A stretch of DNA of 5,554 nucleotides. It comes from Sulfurovum sp. (GTDB lineage Bacteria; Campylobacterota; Campylobacteria; Campylobacterales; Sulfurovaceae). Made by a program: the position numbers and the translations under genes. The notes under the pieces are model-generated. The model did not search any database. It was not told where the DNA came from and saw nothing but the letters and a program-made list of their open reading frames with translations. The stretch covers positions 1-5,554 of the forward strand of contig DAOUPF010000111.1 in NCBI GenBank assembly GCA_030626265.1. Reading direction: 5' to 3'. Shown here in pieces: positions 1-5,554 of this stretch; the first letter of the stretch is position 1, and the number at the start of each line of letters is the position of its first letter.

Positions 1-1834
1 CAAATATAAATAGTGTCTGCTCACTCTCAAATGTTGTCTCTATCCCTTCTTTGTGCATAAGTGCTAGGTTACCACCTATCAGAGACTGACCTTTGTATCT
101 GGCAGTTAAACCTTTTGCTTCTATATTTTTTATCTCAGTAAGCTCTATATCTTCTATATATTCATATTTATGTCTCAAATACTCTGCTATCCCTTTGCTG
201 ATAGGGTGAGTTGAGCTTTGGACTAGTGCTAGTAGTAGAGATGGATCAAAGTCCGCTTGGATATTTATATTTACTACTGCTGGTTTGCCTTTGGTGATAG
301 TACCAGTTTTGTCCAGTGCTAGTAGTGTACTTTTTGCCATGGTCTCTAACATACGAGACTCTTTGAATAGTAGCCCTTTTTTGGCTGCTCTGGATATACC
401 TATGAGAGTAGCCATAGGAGTAGCAAGCCCTAGGGCACATGGACAGGCTATGACTATCACTGAGATAGATATGATAAGTGCCGTCTCAAAAGAGCCATCA
501 TACCAATACCAACCAGCAAAAGTAAGTATAGCAATACTCAGTATAGTAGTGGAAAAATATCCAGATACAGTATTGGCAAGTTGCTCTATATATGGTTTTT
601 TGGTGATAGAGTCACTTAGTAGCTCCGTGATAGTATGCAGTAGTGACTCATCTGCTCTCCTAGTTACTCTGTATCTAACCACAGAGTCTAGACATATCGT
701 ACCACTGAGCACAGTATCTTGATTTTGTTTGAATAGGGGTTCATTCTCACCAGTGAGTGAACTCTCATTAAATGACGCAGAACCTGATATAAGCACACCA
801 TCTATCGCGACTTTTTCACCAGGTTTTAGCTCTATGATATCACCTATCTCTATATTTTCAAGTGATACTAATGATTTTTCTTTCTCTCTTACGACAGTAG
901 CTTCAGTTGGCATAGTACCTATGATCTTATCTAGTGTATCACTGGCTTGTTTTTTGCTCAAAACTTCCAAGTACTTGCCAACTAGTACAAAAGTGATAAT
1001 CATAGTAACAGAGTCAAAGTACACTTCACCAGTCCTAGTTATCATGGCATATATAGAGTAGATATATGCTAGAAGTGCTCCAGAGGCTACGAGTAGATCC
1101 ATGTTGACAAAGTGGTTTTTTAGACCAAAGTAAGCCCCCCTAAAAAATATCCAGCCACTATAAAATAGTGTAGGAGTAGCTAGTATAAACTCAGCTATAT
1201 TTAGAATGTTTTTATGATCACTCTGGATACCTGTAAAGTATCCAGCATACTGAGCAATGGCAAGCCACATGATATTCATAGTTGTAAATACACCAACTAA
1301 GATACGAGAGTAGTAGTCATTTCTAGTTTTTAGTGCTCTCTCCTCTTGTAGACTTGGGTCATATGGATAGGCATTGTATCCGATAGAGCGAATCTTTTCT
1401 ATGATTTGAGATAGTTTTATATCATCTTCATCCCAAACTATTCTAGCTTTGTTATTGCTATAGTTTATGATGGCTTCTAGTACACCATCAGTATTGTGAA
1501 GTACTTTTTCATTGAGCCATACACATGCAGAGCAGTGGATCCCCTCTATGATGAGGTTTATCTCATTGAATCCATCACTATTGATTTTGATGTATTTGTT
1601 TTTAAATCCTTCAAGATCAAAACGGCTCAAATCATCATCTATAGTAGTGGCAGGTTTGAGAGTTTGTTTGCCTAGTTTGTCATAAAAGGTATCTAGCCCC
1701 TCATCTTGGAGTAGATGATACACACCCTCACACCCTCTACAGCAAAAGTATAGAGTTTTGTCTGATTCTTCTTCAACAATCATGACAGATTCATCAAACT
1801 CTAAATTGCAATGGGTACATGATATTTGTGCCAA
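1..1834 (-). CDS. ccoI: CcoI/FixI-type copper-transporting P1B ATPase, 3' end outside window
   Basis: This inner-membrane ATPase should move Cu(I) out of the cytoplasm. CcoI/FixI members serve assembly of the copper centre of cbb3 cytochrome oxidase. The reading frame is open for 611 codons and runs off the left edge. An N-terminal Cys domain (C6/C9, C31/C32/C35) of the type preceding CcoI-like ATPases is followed by an HMA domain with C101-S-A-C104. Membrane segments lie near residues 178-199, 210-231, 246-264, 271-290, 424-444 and 452-470. The actuator loop carries TGE at 361-363. The ion-path CPC is C464-P465-C466, the phosphorylated Asp is D508 in DKTGT, and the nucleotide-domain HP motif is H543-P544. 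The terminal GDGxND motif and the last two helices lie outside; relatives are about 800 residues. It is transcribed divergently from malic enzyme. No frameshift is seen. P1B copper ATPase is near certain; the CcoI subclass rests on the N-terminal domain, and a CopA-like exporter is the alternative. Confidence 0.9.
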   Translation of the reverse strand, partial: MAQISCTHCNLEFDESVMIVEEESDKTLYFCCRGCEGVYHLLQDEGLDTFYDKLGKQTLKPATTIDDDLSRFDLEGFKNKYIKINSDGFNEINLIIEGIHCSACVWLNEKVLHNTDGVLEAIINYSNNKARIVWDEDDIKLSQIIEKIRSIGYNAYPYDPSLQEERALKTRNDYYSRILVGVFTTMNIMWLAIAQYAGYFTGIQSDHKNILNIAEFILATPTLFYSGWIFFRGAYFGLKNHFVNMDLLVASGALLAYIYSIYAMITRTGEVYFDSVTMIITFVLVGKYLEVLSKKQASDTLDKIIGTMPTEATVVREKEKSLVSLENIEIGDIIELKPGEKVAIDGVLISGSASFNESSLTGENEPLFKQNQDTVLSGTICLDSVVRYRVTRRADESLLHTITELLSDSITKKPYIEQLANTVSGYFSTTILSIAILTFAGWYWYDGSFETALIISISVIVIACPCALGLATPMATLIGISRAAKKGLLFKESRMLETMAKSTLLALDKTGTITKGKPAVVNINIQADFDPSLLLALVQSSTHPISKGIAEYLRHKYEYIEDIELTEIKNIEAKGLTARYKGQSLIGGNLALMHKEGIETTFESEQTLFIF

Positions 1835-1845
1835 ACAATACTCCT
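1832..1845 (-). promoter_or_regulatory. Ribosome binding site and TTG start of the ATPase gene
   Basis: On the minus strand AGGAG (1845-1841) lies six bases before TTG (1834-1832), an ideal spacing. The TTG opens the frame with MAQISCTHC, which keeps the first CxxC of the metal-binding domain. The first in-frame ATG comes only at codon 18, after that CxxC and without a comparable Shine-Dalgarno sequence, so TTG is the better start. Confidence 0.75.
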
Positions 1846-1862
1846 CTTATCTAACTTTGTGA

Positions 1863-1895
1863 ATTTTATCTAAAATGGATTAATATTTACTTCAA
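1863..1895 (-). promoter_or_regulatory. Putative promoter of the ATPase gene
   Basis: On the minus strand TAAAAT (1868-1863), preceded by GA, is a reasonable sigma-70 -10 element about 28 bases before the TTG start. The only -35-like hexamer nearby, TTGAAG (1895-1890), is 21 bases upstream of it, longer than the usual 17. Epsilonproteobacterial housekeeping promoters often lack a clear -35 box, so the -10 carries most of the weight. This is inferred from consensus only. Confidence 0.3.
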
Positions 1896-1989
1896 ATCAG
1901 TCTAGAATCATCACTTAGATTGACAGTTATTATCGAATAATTTGTATTATTTTTACTACTGAAAGATTATAAAGGAATTTTAGATAAAA
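1864..1989. repeat. 13-mer present twice in opposite orientation
   Basis: ATTTTAGATAAAA occurs on the minus strand at 1876-1864 and on the plus strand at 1977-1989, about 100 bases apart, one copy facing each of the two divergent genes. Each copy is itself nearly palindromic: ATTTTA-TC-TAAAAT as read on the plus strand for the first, and ATTTTA-GA-TAAAAA for the second. The copy facing the ATPase overlaps its candidate -10. A shared operator is possible; coincidence in AT-rich DNA is the alternative. Confidence 0.4.
1920..1950 (+). promoter_or_regulatory. Putative promoter of the malic enzyme gene
   Basis: A perfect TTGACA (1920-1925) is followed after 19 bases by TATTAT (1945-1950); TGTATT (1943-1948) would give the optimal 17-base spacing with a weaker -10. 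Transcripts starting here would have a leader of about 110 bases. A second -10-like TATAAA (1968-1973) downstream would give a shorter leader. A small inverted repeat (1929-1941) sits in the spacer, where a repressor could bind, but the region is so AT-rich that it may be chance. Confidence 0.35.
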
Positions 1990-2052
1990 ATGCATCAAAA
2001 AAATGAACCCTTAAAGCTAATCAGAGTAAAATTTTTTTATATTAAATGTAAA

Positions 2053-2068
2053 AAGGATGTTTATCATG
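2053..2068 (+). promoter_or_regulatory. Ribosome binding site that decides the malic enzyme start
   Basis: AAGGA (2053-2057) lies eight bases before the ATG at 2066-2068. An in-frame ATG at 2057-2059 also exists, but its A is the last base of that Shine-Dalgarno sequence, so ribosomes placed by it would use 2066. No other purine-rich site stands at proper distance from 2057. Confidence 0.8.
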
Positions 2069-3346
2069 AGCAGTGATAATAGGGAAAAAGTTTTAGCGTA
2101 CCATGAAGGTGGAAAAATAGGTATCGAGGTAACAAAGCCTTGTGATACACAACATGAATTAGCACTAGCATATACTCCAGGAGTAGCAATACCATGTCTA
2201 GAGATTGCAAAAGATGAAGAGTTGGCGTATAAATACACAAATAAAGGGAATTTAGTAGCTGTTATATCTGATGGTTCCGCTGTCCTTGGGTTAGGGGATA
2301 TAGGAGCAGTTGCAGGAAAACCAGTTATGGAAGGTAAGGCTGTACTATTTAAAAAGTTTGCAGATGTTGATGCCTTTGATATAGAGGTAGATGTTCATAC
2401 AGCAGATGAGATTATAGCAGTGTCTGCAGCCATTTCGCCCACATTTGGTGGTATCAATCTGGAAGATATAAAAGCACCAAAGTGTTTTGAGATAGAGGAG
2501 CGTTTACAAGAAATGTTAGATATTCCTGTATTTCATGATGATCAGCATGGTACAGCTATTATCACCTCTGCGGGTCTTATAAATGCTGTAGAGTTGGCAG
2601 GCAAAAAGATTGATGAGATAAAAGTGGTTGTCAATGGTGCGGGAGCTGCTGGTATCTCTTGTGCAAAGATGTACCGTAAGCTTGGTGTTAAAAATCTCTA
2701 TATGTGTGACTCAAAAGGAGTCATTAGAACAAGTAGAAATGACCTCAATAAATACAAGCAAGAGTTTGCAGTAGATACAGATATGGAGACTCTCTCAGAT
2801 GTAATAAAAGATGCTGATATGTTTTTGGGCCTTAGTCAGGCAGGAGCACTTACTCAGGATATGGTAGTTACTATGGCACCAAATCCAGTTATCTTTGCTT
2901 TAGCAAATCCAGTACCAGAGATACTACCAAATGAAGTTCATGAAGTTCGTGATGATGTTATCATGGGTACAGGACGTAGTGATTTTCCAAATCAGGTCAA
3001 CAATGTACTAGGCTTCCCTTTTATATTTAGAGGGGCACTGGATGTAAGAGCAAAAAAGATAACAGAAAATATGAAGATGGCAGCAGCCAAAGCACTAGCA
3101 GACTTAGCAAAAGAGCCTGTACCATACTATGTCAAAGCTGCTTATCATAAGGATGATATAGAGTTTGGTAGAGAGCATATCATCCCACTACCATTTAACA
3201 AAGAAGTACTCATCTGGGTCTCATCTGCTGTTGCCAAACAAGCAGTAGAAGATGGAGTGGCACGAATAGATAATTTTGATTATAATGAGTATAGAGAGAG
3301 TCTCCGTAGTCTTATATATAATACTCCAAAAGAAGAAGAGAGATAG
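2066..3346 (+). CDS. maeB: Malic enzyme (malate dehydrogenase, oxaloacetate-decarboxylating), short form
   Basis: This cytoplasmic enzyme oxidatively decarboxylates L-malate to pyruvate and CO2 while reducing NAD or NADP, linking the TCA cycle to pyruvate. Its 426 residues correspond to the stand-alone short prokaryotic form, without the phosphotransacetylase-like C-terminal domain of the long MaeB proteins. Family signatures are intact: YTPGV at 36-40 with catalytic Tyr36, the [13 protein letters not shown] block at 68-80, Lys91 in [10 protein letters not shown], metal ligands E133-D134 in GGINLEDI and D159 in FHDDQHGT (157-163), the Rossmann turn GAGAAG at 191-196, FALANPVPE at 277-285 and [11 protein letters not shown] at 303-313. 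I cannot decide cofactor preference; the acidic Asp215 after the second Rossmann strand (CDSKG) is compatible with NAD. It appears monocistronic, divergent from the ATPase and convergent with pgpA. It could be drawn three codons longer from 2057. Confidence 0.95.
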   Translation: MSSDNREKVLAYHEGGKIGIEVTKPCDTQHELALAYTPGVAIPCLEIAKDEELAYKYTNKGNLVAVISDGSAVLGLGDIGAVAGKPVMEGKAVLFKKFADVDAFDIEVDVHTADEIIAVSAAISPTFGGINLEDIKAPKCFEIEERLQEMLDIPVFHDDQHGTAIITSAGLINAVELAGKKIDEIKVVVNGAGAAGISCAKMYRKLGVKNLYMCDSKGVIRTSRNDLNKYKQEFAVDTDMETLSDVIKDADMFLGLSQAGALTQDMVVTMAPNPVIFALANPVPEILPNEVHEVRDDVIMGTGRSDFPNQVNNVLGFPFIFRGALDVRAKKITENMKMAAAKALADLAKEPVPYYVKAAYHKDDIEFGREHIIPLPFNKEVLIWVSSAVAKQAVEDGVARIDNFDYNEYRESLRSLIYNTPKEEER

Positions 3347-3368
3347 AAAAAAGTTTTATATATATCAG

Positions 3369-3394
3369 GGTGTTGTGTGCTCACAACACCTTTT
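3369..3394. terminator. Hairpin terminator between convergent malic enzyme and pgpA genes
   Basis: GGTGTTGTG (3369-3377) pairs perfectly with CACAACACC (3382-3390) around the four-base loop TGCT and is followed by TTTT (3391-3394), a short Rho-independent terminator for the plus-strand malic enzyme gene 23 bases beyond its stop. The last two T bases are already part of the pgpA stop region. For minus-strand transcripts the same stem forms directly after the pgpA stop, but what follows there (CTGATATATA) is not a clean U-tract, so it is weaker in that direction. Confidence 0.75.
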
Positions 3395-3884
3395 AAAGTA
3401 TCTTCCCAATCCCCATCAAAACAACTGCACTGAGTAATCCTCCAGCAATTCCTGCTAGTATATCATCACCCATTACACCCAGTCCACCACTAAAATCTCT
3501 GTCTATCTTGCCTATAGTAGATGGCTTCCATATATCAAACAGGCGAAAAGAGGCAAAAGAGAATATGATAGCAAGTATCTCTACATATGGGTAGGCTAGA
3601 GTAGAGGTGGCTGACATGGCTATCATCAGGGATAGCCACATGCCAGCTGCTTCATCTATGACTATCTGTTGATGGTCATGTATACCAGTAGACTTTTCAT
3701 ATTTGTTTATCTCAAAAACACCAATGACTGTGATAACAATAGTGAGTAAAAAAAGAGTCTCCATTCCCATATAGTATAGTATGAAAATCCCAACTGGAAG
3801 TGATGCTAGAGTACCTACCGTACCAGGAGCTTTTGGGCTAAGACCTGCTCCAAAAAATGTCAAAAAAAGTCGTTGTAAAGTCAT
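3393..3884 (-). CDS. pgpA: Phosphatidylglycerophosphatase A
   Basis: PgpA is an inner-membrane phosphatase that removes the phosphate of phosphatidylglycerophosphate to give phosphatidylglycerol, the last step towards that lipid and the precursor of cardiolipin. The 163 residues are close to the family's usual length (about 160-170). Conserved blocks are GLSPKAPGTVGT (14-25), IVIDEAAG with D77-E78 (74-81), FRLFDIWKP (113-121) and GGLGVMGDDILAG with D140-D141 (133-145); the acidic residues are the Mg-dependent catalytic candidates. Hydrophobic segments near 26-58, 82-112 and 142-160 fit a small polytopic protein. It is the last gene of the minus-strand operon, 13 bases after the sulfurylase-like gene, and ends against the convergent malic enzyme gene. 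Identification is firm. Confidence 0.95.
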   Translation of the reverse strand: MTLQRLFLTFFGAGLSPKAPGTVGTLASLPVGIFILYYMGMETLFLLTIVITVIGVFEINKYEKSTGIHDHQQIVIDEAAGMWLSLMIAMSATSTLAYPYVEILAIIFSFASFRLFDIWKPSTIGKIDRDFSGGLGVMGDDILAGIAGGLLSAVVLMGIGKIL

Positions 3885-3897
3885 ATGATAGTCTCCA
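3885..3897 (-). promoter_or_regulatory. Ribosome binding site of pgpA in a 13-base intergenic gap
   Basis: The whole gap after the sulfurylase-like stop codon is taken up by the pgpA leader. GGAG (3896-3893) stands eight bases before the ATG at 3884-3882. There is no room for a promoter, which supports co-transcription. Confidence 0.7.
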
Positions 3898-5088
3898 TTA
3901 TGTCAATGATGTTGTTTTGTATAGTTTTATGAGGTTGATATAGAACTGCTCTTCACTCTGTTGCTCTAGTAGTCCCGTACCTGGCATGAGTGAATAGTGT
4001 AACTCTTGTAGATTTTCAAATCGATTTGGGAAAAGTGCAGCCAGTATGCTAGCAGATATCTCTTTTCTCACTAATATAGCAGGAGGAACCAAACCACTCT
4101 GTATCAACTTCATGATAGATTCTGAGTGGTAGTGTACATGGTGATGTTGCCCATGAGGACAAGTCTGTACATTAACAAGAGTTTTGCAGGTATCGCAATA
4201 TACATACTCATCAAATATTTTGATATGTATATCGATATTTTTACAACTATCAAATACACTATTGAGCCTATTTTGATCATAATATAAACCTAGCCCGCCA
4301 TGGTTTTCACCTATGATTAGCTGATTACATCCATAGTTTTTTGCTAGTAGTGCATCAAGTATTAGCTCATTGTATCCAGCAAAGATATATGTATTTTCAA
4401 ATGGGACTACTAGTACTTTATTTCTAGCTAAGAAGCTCTCTGTAAAAGTTGTTAGCGCATTGTGTCTGATATCATATCGTAGACCTTCTGTTGTAAAAGG
4501 TTTACGTAAAAATATGATGAGAAGATCACTCTCATCAAGCACTCTTCGAATCATTCTTTCATGTACACGGTTAAGAGGATTTGCAGATAGTACCATAGAG
4601 GATATAGCTTTTGCACCAGTTTTTTGTATCATGCTTCGTATTCTTTTACGGTTGTCTTTGATGATGGGATAGTCAACAGTATATGCACCACTGATAGCCA
4701 TCTCTCCCATTCTAGACATAGTATTTTTTACACCTGGGTGTGAAGTGTCGCATGTACCATATATCAGTTCTAGTCGCCTCTTTGGGTCTATAGAAAATGT
4801 CTCATCAACTATAATCTCACCAACCTTTTTTCTATTGCATAAGAGATTTACTGTTTCACCTTTTTTTACTGATGACAGTACTTGTTGGTTTTTATTGCCA
4901 TTAGGTGCTAGTATAAATGAAAATGGAAAAGGGTTACCTTTATATATTTTTGTATTATCTACTTCATTTGCCTCTTCTTCATTCATGAGAGTAGTCACTG
5001 GGGAGAGAAGCCCTTCTTGGACTAGAGCCAATGTAGATAGGGCTTCTGTATCTATATGAAGTGTTTTATTTCTTTTTGAAGAGGTCAT
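3898..5088 (-). CDS. ATP-sulfurylase (sulfate adenylyltransferase)-like protein with altered active site
   Basis: The 396 residues follow the bacterial Sat plan: an N-terminal PUA-like domain (about 1-140, with DTSHPGV at 114-120 for the family's DPxHPGV), a catalytic nucleotidyltransferase domain (about 150-320), and a C-terminal part with a VPP motif (334-336). The zinc-type cluster C298-x2-C301-x8-C310-P-H312 of many prokaryotic Sat proteins is present. True Sat makes adenosine 5'-phosphosulfate from ATP and sulfate. Here QTRNPxHRxH reads LSANPLNRVH (167-176): the sulfate-contacting Gln and Arg and the first His are gone, while Asn170, Pro171 and His176 remain. AGPRE reads AGYNE (237-241), and GRDHAG reads GENHGG (260-265). 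I infer that it is not a normal ATP sulfurylase and may bind or adenylylate something else. A good Shine-Dalgarno (AAAGGA) precedes the ATG. The gene overlaps the regulator by 23 bases. By recalled gene order it is the counterpart of C. jejuni Cj1609. Confidence 0.85.
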   Translation of the reverse strand: MTSSKRNKTLHIDTEALSTLALVQEGLLSPVTTLMNEEEANEVDNTKIYKGNPFPFSFILAPNGNKNQQVLSSVKKGETVNLLCNRKKVGEIIVDETFSIDPKRRLELIYGTCDTSHPGVKNTMSRMGEMAISGAYTVDYPIIKDNRKRIRSMIQKTGAKAISSMVLSANPLNRVHERMIRRVLDESDLLIIFLRKPFTTEGLRYDIRHNALTTFTESFLARNKVLVVPFENTYIFAGYNELILDALLAKNYGCNQLIIGENHGGLGLYYDQNRLNSVFDSCKNIDIHIKIFDEYVYCDTCKTLVNVQTCPHGQHHHVHYHSESIMKLIQSGLVPPAILVRKEISASILAALFPNRFENLQELHYSLMPGTGLLEQQSEEQFYINLIKLYKTTSLT

Positions 5089-5554
5089 ACTTTTTCCTTT
5101 TTTCCCATAGGCTTTTTCGTGAAATTCCTAATTTTTTGGAAAGCTCTGTATCTGGAAATTTATATTGGAAGTTTTTGACTATATATTGAACATACTCATC
5201 TATAGTCAAAACATCATTTTGGTCATATAGTTTACTACTAGAGTTTACCACTAGAGTTTCAAATGGAGTTTCTATGGCATCATTAGTACATACCAATATA
5301 AACTGTTTCCCCTCAAGTCTAGTAAACAGATCCTCTCTATCACTCTTTTTTAGCTTCTCAAGATGTGTGATATAGCCTATATTATTGTGTTCGATTGATG
5401 TAGCTTTGCTTTGCCAGTTAGCCTCTTCTAGAGAGACAAATACCAAAGAGCAACTTCTCTCCTTGCTCAAATCTAAAGCTAGCTTGTCAACAGCTCGTTG
5501 GTAGTTAGTCTGGACTACTACTGAGAAAGGAAACTTATCTAATTTACACTTATG
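5066..5554 (-). CDS. Orphan response regulator of the CemR/HP1021 type, C-terminal part (5' end outside window)
   Basis: The frame is open from the right edge for 162 codons to a stop at 5068-5066. A TTG at 5470 is internal, because the reading frame continues upstream of it without a stop or a Shine-Dalgarno. The last 30 residues, from FPDTELSKKLGISRKSLWEK (133-152 of the visible part) to the end, form a Fis-type helix-turn-helix for DNA binding. The preceding 130 residues have alternating strands and helices and no P-loop or GAFTGA motif, so this is not a full NtrC activator. Placement directly before the Sat-like gene and pgpA matches C. jejuni Cj1608 (CemR), homolog of H. pylori HP1021, atypical regulators of about 295 residues reported to affect energy metabolism and redox response. 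If so, the missing part is the receiver domain. Three cysteines are visible (3, 35, 89). The family assignment is from gene order and HTH type, not alignment. Confidence 0.7.
   Translation of the reverse strand, partial: HKCKLDKFPFSVVVQTNYQRAVDKLALDLSKERSCSLVFVSLEEANWQSKATSIEHNNIGYITHLEKLKKSDREDLFTRLEGKQFILVCTNDAIETPFETLVVNSSSKLYDQNDVLTIDEYVQYIVKNFQYKFPDTELSKKLGISRKSLWEKRKKYDLFKKK

Larger units (their letters stand above)
1835..2065. other. Divergent intergenic region between the ATPase and malic enzyme genes
   Basis: These 231 bases are very AT-rich and separate two divergently transcribed genes, so they must hold both 5' untranslated regions and probably both promoters. They contain candidate promoter elements for each side, a 13-mer present once in each orientation, a 5-bp inverted repeat ATTAT-CGA-ATAAT (1929-1941) between the putative -35 and -10 of the malic enzyme promoter, and a possible short leader ORF. 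I see no riboswitch-like structure and no RNA gene. Confidence 0.7.

Noticed and set aside
285..1061. Two plus-strand open frames (285-722 and 729-1061) and a minus-strand one at 246-440
   Set aside because: They lie opposite to or out of frame with the copper ATPase, whose motifs (TGE, CPC, DKTGT) occupy the same bases. Their translations are Ser/Val-rich with no recognisable domain.
1815..1834. Possible sigma-54 promoter: TTGGCAC on the minus strand at the ATPase start
   Set aside because: The -24 half matches, but the bases at the -12 position (TCATG) do not match TTGCA, and the site lies inside the coding region.
2017..2238. Minus-strand open frame of 73 codons
   Set aside because: It is antisense to the well-supported N-terminus of malic enzyme (YTPGV region) and the AT-rich leader; nothing is recognisable in it.
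4852..4858. TGTTTCA, and AGTAACA at 1004-1010, as HP1021-type boxes (TGTTWCW)
   Set aside because: Both are inside coding regions, and two or three copies are expected by chance in a window this size. None was found in the divergent intergenic region.
4370..5059. Plus-strand open frames at 4370-4672 and 4745-5059
   Set aside because: They are antisense to the Sat-like gene, which has conserved motifs across this stretch; no ribosome binding site or family resemblance was seen.
3898..5088. Annotating the gene as a functional sat for sulfate assimilation or dissimilation
   Set aside because: Key sulfate- and ATP-binding residues are replaced, and no cysC, cysH, apr or other sulfate-reduction gene is nearby.
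5468..5470. TTG at 5470 as the start of the regulator gene
   Set aside because: The same frame stays open to the window edge with protein-like sequence upstream, and no Shine-Dalgarno sequence precedes the TTG; it is an internal Leu codon.

Overview
The window looks like a piece of a Campylobacterota (epsilonproteobacterial) chromosome. It is AT-rich and gene-dense, with heavy use of ATA (Ile) and CTA (Leu) codons. Three adjacent minus-strand genes (orphan response regulator, sulfate adenylyltransferase-like protein, PgpA) match a gene order I recall from Campylobacter jejuni (Cj1608-Cj1609-Cj1610). The first of these corresponds to Helicobacter pylori HP1021. A CcoI/FixI-type copper P-type ATPase and a short malic enzyme fit the same phylum. 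I cannot assign a genus, and I see no mobile element, CRISPR array, tRNA or rRNA.

Layout. (1) Bases 1-1834, minus strand: a CcoI-type copper-transporting P1B ATPase starting at a TTG codon. It is intact through 611 codons and cut by the left window edge in its nucleotide-binding domain. (2) Bases 1835-2065: a divergent intergenic region with putative promoters for both flanking genes, a 13-mer present once in each orientation, and a possible 28-codon leader ORF. (3) Bases 2066-3346, plus strand: a stand-alone malic enzyme. (4) Bases 3347-3392: a short convergent gap with a perfect 9-bp hairpin. (5) Bases 3393-5554, minus strand: an operon transcribed right to left, consisting of the C-terminal part of a CemR/HP1021-like regulator (5' end outside the window), an ATP-sulfurylase-fold protein overlapping it by 23 bp, and pgpA 13 bp further on.

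The genes touch respiration and central metabolism. The ATPase would supply copper to cbb3-type cytochrome oxidase, malic enzyme links malate to pyruvate, and PgpA makes phosphatidylglycerol. The regulator is related to proteins reported to control energy metabolism and redox responses. No direct regulatory link among them can be read from this sequence.

The most interesting item is the ATP-sulfurylase-like protein. Its fold signatures and Cys/His zinc-type site are retained, but the substrate-binding residues of the QxRN, HxxH, AGPRE and GRDHAG motifs are largely replaced. It probably does not make adenosine 5'-phosphosulfate, yet it sits in a tight operon with a global regulator and a phospholipid gene.
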